DNA of 8,505 nucleotides from Treponema sp. UBA3649 (GTDB lineage Bacteria > Spirochaetota > Spirochaetia > Treponematales > Treponemataceae). How positions within the stretch are numbered: position 1 is the first letter of the stretch; the number at the start of each line of letters is the position of its first letter. The notes under the pieces are model-generated. The model was given only the letters and a program-made list of their open reading frames with translations, made no database searches and was not told the DNA's origin. A program made the position numbers and the translations under genes. Where the stretch lies: assembly GCA_002373325.1 (NCBI GenBank), contig DFKI01000082.1:1-8505 (forward strand), read 5' to 3'. Positions 1-5,041 of the stretch are shown here, piece by piece.

Positions 1-77
1 GCTTCATGGGCATGGGCAACAACCCAATGGTAGGCTGCACCGTAGCCTGTGCAGTAGCTGTAGCAGGTTCATTCTAG
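1..77 (+). CDS. 3' end of an unidentified gene
   Basis: The third reading frame is open from the window edge to a TAG at 75-77. It ends in a small hydrophobic tail, MVGCTVACAVAVAGSF, rich in Ala, Val and Gly with two cysteines four residues apart. I do not recognise the family. The tail could be the end of a membrane protein or of a small peptide, and the true start may lie outside the window or at one of the two in-frame ATGs near the edge. That the tail is translated is supported by two partial duplicates at 215-250 and 514-534, which differ from it mainly at synonymous positions and keep the TAG stop. Confidence 0.5.
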   Translation, partial: FMGMGNNPMVGCTVACAVAVAGSF

Positions 78-120
78 GTAATAAAGCCCCGTCATAAAAT
101 AAACTTGTGACTGGGCAGCC

Positions 121-204
121 GTGCGAGTTTTACTGTTTTTTGCGCCAGCAAAAATGCGAGCCTTCGCGAGCAAAGTAAAACTCGCAAAGCAACCGAAGGT
201 TGCG
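121..204. repeat. Structured repeat element, copy 1
   Basis: The outer arms GCGAGTTTTACT (123-134) and AGTAAAACTCGC (174-185) are perfectly complementary over 12 bp. Inside is a T-rich/A-rich hairpin, TTTTTGC (137-143) against GCAAAAA (148-154) with loop GCCA, followed by the invariant block TGCGAGCCTTCGCGAGCAA (155-173). A last hairpin follows, GCAACC (189-194) against GGTTGC (198-203) with loop GAA. This copy differs most in sequence from copies 2-4, yet every stem stays paired. The strand of action is unknown, so none is assigned. Its role and name are unknown to me. Confidence 0.85.
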
Positions 205-214
205 ACTTGTACTT

Positions 215-250
215 GTAGCCTGTGCAGTAGCTGTTGCAGGTTCATTCTAG
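215..250 (+). repeat. Duplicate of upstream gene tail (36 nt)
   Basis: This stretch matches the last 36 bases of the upstream gene (42-77) at 35 of 36 positions, including the TAG stop. The single change, GTA to GTT, is synonymous. The frame upstream runs back only to a TAA at 176-178 without a start codon, so it is a gene-end fragment and not a gene. ACTAAC and structured element copy 2 follow directly, an arrangement repeated at 514-540. Confidence 0.85.
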
Positions 251-256
251 ACTAAC

Positions 257-346
257 GTGCGAGTTTCCACGTTTTTTTTGCGAAAGCAAAAAAATGCGAG
301 CCTTCGCGAGCAAGTGGAAACTCGAAGAGCAAGCGTCAGCTTGCGA
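257..346. repeat. Structured repeat element, copy 2
   Basis: The outer arms CGAGTTTCCAC (260-270) and GTGGAAACTCG (314-324) pair over 11 bp. The inner hairpin is TTTTTTTGC (273-281) against GCAAAAAAA (286-294) with a GAAA loop. The invariant 19-nt block follows at 295-313. The last hairpin is GCAAGC (329-334) against GCTTGC (339-344) with loop GTCA. Compared with copy 1, both the outer stem and the last hairpin carry paired substitutions that preserve base pairing. Confidence 0.85.
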
Positions 347-388
347 CTGGATCTGGCAATATCTAGCTGTTTATAATGCAATACTATG

Positions 389-415
389 GATTATCGGGTC
401 AAGCCCGATAATGAC
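389..415. repeat. Half-unit of palindromic repeat family
   Basis: ATTATCGGG (390-398) and CCCGATAAT (404-412) form a perfect 9-bp stem around a TCAAG loop, followed by GAC. This is one of the two hairpins, with one outer end, of the two-hairpin elements at 4847-4912 and 6652-6720. It lies between structured copies 2 and 3, so the two repeat families are interleaved here. Confidence 0.8.
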
Positions 416-422
416 AATGGTC

Positions 423-508
423 GTGCGAGTTTCCACGTTTTTTTGCAACGCAAAAAATGCGAGCCTTCGCGAGCAAGTGGAAACTCGTCAGCAAGCCGCA
501 AGGCTTTC
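423..508. repeat. Structured repeat element, copy 3
   Basis: The outer arms CGAGTTTCCAC (426-436) and GTGGAAACTCG (477-487) match copy 2. The inner hairpin pairs 439-446 with 450-457 around an AAC loop. The invariant 19-nt block spans 458-476. The last hairpin, AAGCC (493-497) against GGCTT (502-506) with a GCAA loop, is slightly shorter than in copy 4 because its 3' arm ends TTC instead of TGC. Confidence 0.85.
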
Positions 509-513
509 GTCTA

Positions 514-534
514 GCAGTAGCCGGTTCATTCTAG
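514..534 (+). repeat. Second, shorter duplicate of upstream gene tail
   Basis: GCAGTAGCCGGTTCATTCTAG would read Ala-Val-Ala-Gly-Ser-Phe-stop, the same ending as the upstream gene at 57-77. It differs from that gene at the third base of one codon (GCC for GCA) and by a 6-nt in-frame deletion just upstream. ACTAAC and structured element copy 4 follow, as at 215-256. No start codon belongs to it. Confidence 0.75.
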
Positions 535-540
535 ACTAAC

Positions 541-627
541 ATGCGAGTTTCCACGCTTTTTTGCAACGCAAAAAATGCGAGCCTTCGCGAGCAAGTGGAA
601 ACTCGTCAGCAAGCCGCAAGGCTTGCT
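541..627. repeat. Structured repeat element, copy 4
   Basis: The outer arms CGAGTTTCCAC (544-554) and GTGGAAACTCG (595-605) pair over 11 bp. The inner hairpin pairs 557-564 with 568-575 around AAC. The invariant 19-nt block spans 576-594. The last hairpin is a perfect 8-bp stem, AGCAAGCC (608-615) against GGCTTGCT (620-627), with a GCAA loop. The element ends four bases before the proposed GH5 promoter, so that promoter would not transcribe it. Confidence 0.85.
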
Positions 628-630
628 ATC

Positions 631-659
631 TTTACTTTTCCCCAAAAGAATGTTACGAT
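631..659 (+). promoter_or_regulatory. Predicted promoter of the GH5 gene
   Basis: TTTACT (631-636) is followed by a 17-nt spacer and TACGAT (654-659), with TGT directly before the -10 box giving an extended -10. The predicted start near 666 leaves a leader of about 27 nt before the ATG at 693. The layout is nearly the same as the promoter proposed at 2756-2784. This is a sequence prediction only. Confidence 0.45.
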
Positions 660-692
660 AAACTCAATCAAATCATACTCGGGGGATTCTCT

Positions 693-1970
693 ATGCTTAG
701 GAAAATCGCGAAAAAATCACCAGATTTAAAAATCAAAACTCTCAGAACGACGCTCTTTGTCGCGGCACTTTTGTTCTGCTCATGCAACGGATGGGCAGGA
801 GGAAAAAAAGATTCAAAATCAAATCCGAATCCGAAAAACGAGCAGTCATGGGAGGCCGTAAATCCGACGGAAAACAAAATAAAATTCTCCAAAAAAACAG
901 CTGAGGAAATCACCGGGGAAATGGCTCTCTGTGCCGGATGGAATCTGGGAAACACACTGGACGCGACGGGAGGAGGCTTCGGACTTGCCACGGAAACTTC
1001 ATGGGGACAACCCAAGACGACTCAGGACATGTTCAAATTTCTTGCGTCGAACGGAATCAGTACGGTAAGGCTTCCTGTCTCTTGGCACAATCATCTCACG
1101 GACAAAAATTACACAGTGGATCCCAAATGGATGGCGAGAGTGAAAGAGATTGTGGACTGGGCGATTGGCGAGGGACTTTACGTGATTCTGAACACCCACC
1201 ACGACAACGCCGAAAAATCCGACGTTCATTATGGCGAGGGATATTATCCGGCGGAGGAAAGCAGGGACGAATCCTTGAAATTTCTTGTGAGCGTGTGGAC
1301 TCAAATCTGCCTGAATTTTAACGACGCTTACGACGAGCATTTGATTTTCGAGACGATGAACGAACCTCGACTCCGAAACACGGACAAAGAATGGTGGCTT
1401 GATGAGTCAGACCCGAGGTGCACGGCATCCCTTGACATGATTATGGAATACAACCAGGAGATTCTGAACGTAATCAGAAAGAGCGGAGGAAACAACGCAG
1501 AACGTCTCGTTATGGTCCCCTCCTATGCGGCATCCCCCGACTCAGCCCTGAGCGAAAGATTTGAAATTCCGAAAGACAGCGCGGAAAACAGGATTCTTCT
1601 TTCAGTCCACATGTACAGCCCCTATGAATTCGCCATGCAGGATCCGGGAACAAAGGTCTTTACCGGAGTGCACAAAAGTCAGCTCTCGAACACATTCTCA
1701 AGGCTCACATACAAATTCGCCTACGCAGGATGTCCCGTGGTGATTGGTGAATGTGGCGCGACAAACAAAAACAATCCTGATGAAAGGGAAAAATGGTTCT
1801 CATATTTTTTCACGGAATCAAGGAATCTTGGAATCCCGGCAATCCTTTGGGACAACGGGCAATGGCAGGTGAACGAGAACGGTCCCTACGACGAGCATTT
1901 CGGCTACTTTGACAGACGCGGATTAAAATGGTATTTCCCCGAGCTGATTGAAAAGGCGAATGAGAAATGA
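693..1970 (+). CDS. GH5 endo-beta-1,4-glucanase (GH5_4-like), exported or lipid-anchored
   Basis: This encodes 425 residues of a retaining glycoside hydrolase family 5 enzyme that should cut beta-1,4-glucans such as cellulose, lichenan or xyloglucan. A basic start and hydrophobic segment (about 15-31) end in LLFCSC, a relaxed spirochaete-type lipobox, so C29 or C31 may be lipidated. A polar linker (about 36-60) follows. The catalytic domain fills the rest: GWNLGNTLD (82-90), ETSWG (101-105), VRLPVSW (125-131), NTHHD (167-171), NEP with acid/base E224, HMYSP (306-310), IGECG with nucleophile E353, and WDNG (386-389). The spacing and the AGWNLGNTLD and ETSWG blocks fit subfamily GH5_4. I chose the ATG at 693 because GGGGGA lies six bases upstream and the signal peptide starts there. 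The frame is open further upstream, but only into repeat sequence. No binding module is visible. Exact substrate is an inference. Confidence 0.93.
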   Translation: MLRKIAKKSPDLKIKTLRTTLFVAALLFCSCNGWAGGKKDSKSNPNPKNEQSWEAVNPTENKIKFSKKTAEEITGEMALCAGWNLGNTLDATGGGFGLATETSWGQPKTTQDMFKFLASNGISTVRLPVSWHNHLTDKNYTVDPKWMARVKEIVDWAIGEGLYVILNTHHDNAEKSDVHYGEGYYPAEESRDESLKFLVSVWTQICLNFNDAYDEHLIFETMNEPRLRNTDKEWWLDESDPRCTASLDMIMEYNQEILNVIRKSGGNNAERLVMVPSYAASPDSALSERFEIPKDSAENRILLSVHMYSPYEFAMQDPGTKVFTGVHKSQLSNTFSRLTYKFAYAGCPVVIGECGATNKNNPDEREKWFSYFFTESRNLGIPAILWDNGQWQVNENGPYDEHFGYFDRRGLKWYFPELIEKANEK

Positions 1971-1993
1971 CAAATCAGGAATGAGAAATCAAG

Positions 1994-2041
1994 AATCAGG
2001 GGACGGAATGAAAAGAATTTTTCCATCTCCTGATTTTTTTT
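1994..2041 (+). terminator. Rho-independent terminator after GH5 gene
   Basis: AATCAGGGGA (1994-2003) pairs with TCTCCTGATT (2026-2035) over ten positions, one of them G-U. GGAA and TTCC can extend the pairing inward. A run of eight T (2034-2041) follows. It lies between convergent genes. The opposite strand lacks a comparable T-run, so it should act mainly on the GH5 transcript. Confidence 0.75.
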
Positions 2042-2070
2042 ACAGACTAAAGAGCGGATAAACTCTCGAA

Positions 2071-2631
2071 TTATCTTGAGAGAATAGCTCCGTCCATATC
2101 AAGCTTGCCGTCGGAAATAACGAAGGTCTTGGTCTGCTCTTTTGCGCTTCCCTTATAGTCCACAAGTGGAATATCATCGTTCGTAATCTCAATCGTGTTG
2201 CCTCCGGATGAGAGCACCTGTGACATTTTTGCTACAGCAATATCTCCGGCCTCGTCTGAATCAACATCGGCAACTTTGAGAACCGTCATGGTGATTTCGC
2301 CGTCAGTTGAAGGATCACCCGTGAACGTTCCCTTTCCCACATCCAAATCCATAAGAAGAGAGAATCCCGCCTCTTCGGTTGACACATTTGTGTGCATGTC
2401 AAAAGTTCCGTCAGTGTTGAAAGTGACAGTCATCAGCGAGCCATCAACAGTTCCCTTGTAAGTTACGGGAGAAGTGAGAGACGCAGCTTTTGCTGAAGAT
2501 GATTTGGCGCTCGTGTTCTTGCTGCTTGAGTTGCTTCCGGCACCAGCGGATTTTGTAGTCGCACATGAGAAAAGTGAGAGAATCAGTCCGAGTGAAAATG
2601 CCGCGCAAAGAATTTTTTTGATTGTTTTCAT
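2071..2631 (-). CDS. Small lipoprotein of unknown function
   Basis: This encodes 186 residues. The N-terminus has a typical lipoprotein signal: basic MKTIKK, a hydrophobic stretch, and LFSC with the likely lipidated C23. A Ser/Ala/Lys/Asn-rich low-complexity linker (about 28-52) would hold the rest off the membrane. The remaining 130 residues look like a beta-rich domain with repeated short strands (VTYKGTVDG, LMTVTFNTDG, GKGTFTGD, FVISDGKLDMDG). This resembles small lipocalin-like or METTL-type cell-surface folds in style, but I see no family motif and do not assign a function. The start is well supported, with AGGAGG (2637-2642) five bases before the ATG. The gene is convergent with the GH5 gene and divergent from the esterase gene, so a role in the same polysaccharide process is possible but rests only on proximity. 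Confidence 0.85.
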   Translation of the reverse strand: MKTIKKILCAAFSLGLILSLFSCATTKSAGAGSNSSSKNTSAKSSSAKAASLTSPVTYKGTVDGSLMTVTFNTDGTFDMHTNVSTEEAGFSLLMDLDVGKGTFTGDPSTDGEITMTVLKVADVDSDEAGDIAVAKMSQVLSSGGNTIEITNDDIPLVDYKGSAKEQTKTFVISDGKLDMDGAILSR

Positions 2632-2649
2632 AACAACCTCCTGACCTAC

Positions 2650-2677
2650 ATTACAGGAAAAAACAATGATTTGTCAA
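2650..2677 (-). promoter_or_regulatory. Predicted sigma-70-type promoter of the lipoprotein gene
   Basis: On the minus strand a perfect TTGACA (2672-2677) is followed by a 16-nt spacer and TGTAAT (2650-2655, one mismatch to consensus). Transcription would begin near 2643, immediately before the AGGAGG at 2637-2642, giving a very short leader. It is the strongest promoter match in the window. Confidence 0.65.
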
Positions 2678-2755
2678 GGGAGTGAATCATCCGGCAAGAC
2701 GGTCCCGGATTTTGCATCAGAGCTTTAACTCATTTTCTTAACTTTAGAGGTCGCC

Positions 2756-2784
2756 TTTACTTTTTGTTCCGCACGTGATAGAAT
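2756..2784 (+). promoter_or_regulatory. Predicted promoter of the esterase-rsuA operon
   Basis: TTTACT (2756-2761), a 17-nt spacer and TAGAAT (2779-2784) preceded by TGA form an extended -10 promoter. The predicted start near 2791 lies downstream of the in-frame GTG at 2775, which supports the ATG at 2811 as the real start. The -35 box with its following T-run matches the one at 631-639. Confidence 0.5.
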
Positions 2785-2810
2785 CATCCATAAAGCCAAG
2801 GAGAAAAAAA

Positions 2811-3977
2811 ATGACGGAATCGGAACTGCGCACATTCAAAATCAGCTCGATAAAAAATCTTCATATATACGGACGCACGGGAAAATCAGGGGACTCGCTC
2901 GCACTTTTTTGGACGGCATCGGGAATCTCGGTGGAAAGCACGACGGGTGAGCTTTGGGCTGAGCTTGAGGGAGATTACGAAACTTACGAGCCGTGGGTCA
3001 GCGTGTGGATAAACGGAAAACAGGTGAGCCGCTTCATCGTGGAAAAAGGCCGACGCTGGTACTGTCTCTTCCGGGGACTCTCGCCGAAACAAAACCGATT
3101 CACGCTTTTGAAAGAGACGCAGGCAATGAGCGGGGATGAAAGACACATGCTTTTAGTCCATGCGCTAGGGGTTCCAAAAAACGTAGAGGGAAAAAGCGAC
3201 GAGATTTTTTTACCGCAAAAGGAAAGGAGCCTTCGGATTGAGTTCGTGGGTGACAGCATAACGACAGGCGAGGGACTTTACGGAGCCACGGACGAAATGG
3301 ACTGGATAAGCGGATGGATGGGCCTTTCAGAAAACTACGCGTTGAGCACGGCGAAAAATCTTGACGCTGATTTCCGTCTTCTCTCACAAAGCGGATGGGG
3401 AGTAGTCTCAGGATGGGACAACAACAGGAACAGCACCATGCCCCGGCACTACGGAAAAATCTGCTCTCTCGCACCCGGAGAAAGAAACCGCAAAATGGGA
3501 GCGCAGGACGAAAATGATTTTGAGAAATGGAAGCCTGATTTTGTAATCGTGAATCTCGGAACCAACGACTGGGGAGCATTCAACAACCCTCCGTTCAAGG
3601 ATGAGAAAAGCGGGGTGTTCTGGAAACTTAGCGTCGGGGAGGACGGAAAGCCTGTTCAAAGGGACCTGAGTTTTTTCCAAAATGGAGTGAAGGATTTCAT
3701 CACGCAAATCCGCGAAAAAAATCCTGATGCGAAAATCATCTGGGCATACGGAATGTGCGGGCCAGAGCTCGGGGAAGAAATCAAGCAATCCGTGGAGGAA
3801 TACAAAAAAGAGAGTGGCGATTCCAAAGTTGATTTTATCCTCCTTGATTCCATGCAGAACGAAAGCGACGAGGAAAAAGGCTCAAGGATGCACCCGGGAA
3901 AAGGAACACACTCGCGCGCCTGCAAAATCCTCTGCGGAAAAATCAGGGAGCTGACGGAGGAAAAGAAAAATGGCTGA
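2811..3977 (+). CDS. SGNH/GDSL esterase, CE2-like carbohydrate deacetylase, no signal peptide
   Basis: This encodes 388 residues in two parts. Residues 1 to about 125 are likely the beta-sandwich that precedes the catalytic domain in carbohydrate esterase family 2. Residues 141-380 are an SGNH hydrolase: FVGDSITTGEG with nucleophile S149, SQSGWG (192-197) in the block II position, LGTND (249-253) as block III, and MHPGKGTH with probable catalytic H361. CE2 enzymes remove acetyl groups from xylan, glucomannan or related sugars. No signal peptide or lipobox is present, so it should act in the cytoplasm on imported oligosaccharides. That is unusual compared with secreted CE2 enzymes. AAGGAG (2798-2803) lies seven bases before the ATG. 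The upstream in-frame GTG at 2775 lacks a good ribosome site and precedes the predicted transcript start. The stop overlaps the next gene by 8 bases. The substrate is an inference. Confidence 0.85.
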   Translation: MTESELRTFKISSIKNLHIYGRTGKSGDSLALFWTASGISVESTTGELWAELEGDYETYEPWVSVWINGKQVSRFIVEKGRRWYCLFRGLSPKQNRFTLLKETQAMSGDERHMLLVHALGVPKNVEGKSDEIFLPQKERSLRIEFVGDSITTGEGLYGATDEMDWISGWMGLSENYALSTAKNLDADFRLLSQSGWGVVSGWDNNRNSTMPRHYGKICSLAPGERNRKMGAQDENDFEKWKPDFVIVNLGTNDWGAFNNPPFKDEKSGVFWKLSVGEDGKPVQRDLSFFQNGVKDFITQIREKNPDAKIIWAYGMCGPELGEEIKQSVEEYKKESGDSKVDFILLDSMQNESDEEKGSRMHPGKGTHSRACKILCGKIRELTEEKKNG

Positions 3978-4722
3978 GGGCAAAAAAACGGAGCGCCTTG
4001 ACAAGATTCTTTCAACCCACGGATTCGGAAGCAGAAAGGACGTGCACTCCCTGCTCGCGCAAAAAAGGGTCTCTGTAAACGGGGAAATGACGAGAAGCGG
4101 TGACATGCACGTGAGCCTTGAGAGTGACAAAATCGCGGTGGACGGAGAGCCCATCCAGATTCAGACACACGCGTATTTTATGATGAACAAACCCGCGGGA
4201 TACGTGTGCTCGAAAAAGGACGGGGTCCAACCGAGCGTCTTCAATCTGATTTCGGACAACGACATGCACCGCTACCTTGGGGGAGAACTTTCGCTGATCG
4301 GAAGGCTTGACGCGGACACCGAGGGACTTTTGATTTTCACAACCGACGGCCAGCTCAACCACACGCTCACATCCCCGAAAAAAAAGGTTCCGAAAGTTTA
4401 CCTTGTCCGGCTGAGAGATTTTGTCGATGAGGCGGATCAGAAAATCTACGCGAAAAAACTCGGAGGCGGAATACACATCCCTGCGGACGGAAAAGAGCCT
4501 GAGGATGACTGTCTTCCCGCGGAAATTGAGTGGCTTGAAAAAAAGGACGACGGCACAAGCTGCACCTGCCGCCTTACCCTGCACGAAGGAAAGTATCATG
4601 AGGTAAAGAGAATGTTCCTTGCCCTGGGAAACGAAGTGATTTATTTAAAGCGACTTTCCATGGGCCCCTTCACTCTGGACGAATCCCTTAAGCCCGGTGA
4701 GTACAAGGAAATAAGCCTGTGA
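3970..4722 (+). CDS. rsuA: RsuA-family 16S rRNA pseudouridine synthase
   Basis: This encodes 250 residues. An S4 RNA-binding domain covers about 7-60 (RLDKILSTHGFGSRKDV). The catalytic domain follows, with NKPAGYVCS (73-81), GRLDADTEGLLIFTTDG (111-127) holding catalytic D114, the TSPKKKVPKVYLV segment (134-146), and the conserved C-terminal blocks GKYHEVKRMF (207-216) and LKRLSMGPF. The TSP...KxYLV pattern is more like RsuA (U516 of 16S rRNA) than RluB, but the exact target nucleotide cannot be fixed from sequence alone. Length is close to the family norm. GGAGG at 3956-3960, nine bases before the ATG, lies inside the esterase gene, and the 8-base overlap suggests translational coupling. No intrinsic terminator follows; the palindromic repeats begin within 20 bases of the stop. 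Confidence 0.9.
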   Translation: MAEGKKTERLDKILSTHGFGSRKDVHSLLAQKRVSVNGEMTRSGDMHVSLESDKIAVDGEPIQIQTHAYFMMNKPAGYVCSKKDGVQPSVFNLISDNDMHRYLGGELSLIGRLDADTEGLLIFTTDGQLNHTLTSPKKKVPKVYLVRLRDFVDEADQKIYAKKLGGGIHIPADGKEPEDDCLPAEIEWLEKKDDGTSCTCRLTLHEGKYHEVKRMFLALGNEVIYLKRLSMGPFTLDESLKPGEYKEISL

Positions 4723-4738
4723 CATTACCAACTATTTC

Positions 4739-4843
4739 ATTGTAATTATCGAATTCCGTGCTGTCATCATCAGGCTCCGTGCTGTCATTATCGGGCTCCA
4801 TGTTGTCATCATCAGGCTCCATGTTGTCATCATCAGGCTCCAT
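4739..4843. repeat. Tandem array of 21-bp half-hairpin units (left of core)
   Basis: Five 21-bp units run up to the core element. They begin 4739, 4760, 4781, 4802 and 4823. The last four read close to GTTGTCATCATCAGGCTCCAT and the first is degenerate. Each contains the outer end GTC and only the left arm of the adjoining core hairpin, never the complementary right arm. Any open frame through it is a by-product of the unit length being a multiple of three. Confidence 0.9.
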
Positions 4844-4846
4844 GTT

Positions 4847-4912
4847 GTCATTATCGGGCTCGACCCGATAATCCCTGTCGAAAGAGATTGCCGGATCAAG
4901 TCCGGCAATGAC
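4847..4912. repeat. Two-hairpin palindromic element (REP/MITE-like), core 1
   Basis: Its outer ends are GTCATT and AATGAC. Hairpin 1 pairs ATTATCGGG (4850-4858) with CCCGATAAT (4864-4872) around CTCGA. Hairpin 2 pairs ATTGCCGGA (4887-4895) with TCCGGCAAT (4901-4909) around TCAAG. A 14-nt spacer separates them. It sits between the convergent rsuA-like gene and the LRR-HTH gene. The hairpins might slow transcription from either side, but no T-run follows them. Confidence 0.9.
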
Positions 4913-5015
4913 ACAAGAGTCAAGTCCGGCAATGACACGAGCATCAAGTCCGGCAATGACACAAGCGTCAAGTCCGGCAATGACATGAACACAAAGTCCA
5001 GACATGAACATCACG
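4896..5015. repeat. Tandem array of 24-bp half-hairpin units (right of core)
   Basis: Four 24-bp units of the form TCAAGTCCGGCAATGACAC plus five bases begin at 4896, 4920, 4944 and 4968. A degenerate fifth runs 4992-5015. Each repeats the loop and right arm of core hairpin 2 with the outer end GAC, without the matching left arm. The array mirrors the one at 4739-4843 with a different period. Confidence 0.9.
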
Positions 5016-5041
5016 ACTGCTGTTGAAGAAACATTACCATA

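Noticed and set aside
372..377. TATAAT as a promoter -10 box within the left repeat region
   Set aside because: No -35 box lies at a suitable distance and no gene start follows.
42..534. Diversity-generating retroelement, because the two substitutions in the duplicated tails fall at adenines of the upstream copy
   Set aside because: The repeats are only 36 and 21 bases with two substitutions in all, both silent. No reverse transcriptase or C-type lectin target is visible.
121..627. CRISPR array
   Set aside because: The repeats are too long and variable, contain several stems, and the spacers are irregular and partly repeated themselves. No cas gene is present.
215..660. Integron cassette attC sites, suggested by tail-ACTAAC-hairpin modules and the known integron of T. 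denticola
   Set aside because: No GTTRRRY core partner pairs with the ACTAAC side, and the modules carry no complete reading frames. No integrase is in the window.
234..729. Open frames of 62-101 codons through the left repeat region, and the upstream extension of the GH5 frame to 561
   Set aside because: They read straight through the structured repeats, have no ribosome sites, and repeat their peptides only because the DNA repeats. The GH5 signal peptide and ribosome site fix the start at 693.
4688..5014. Minus-strand frames with repeated VIAGLD and EPDDD motifs
   Set aside because: The repeats come from 24-bp and 21-bp DNA units whose lengths are multiples of three. No ribosome site is present, and the frame runs into the rsuA-like gene.
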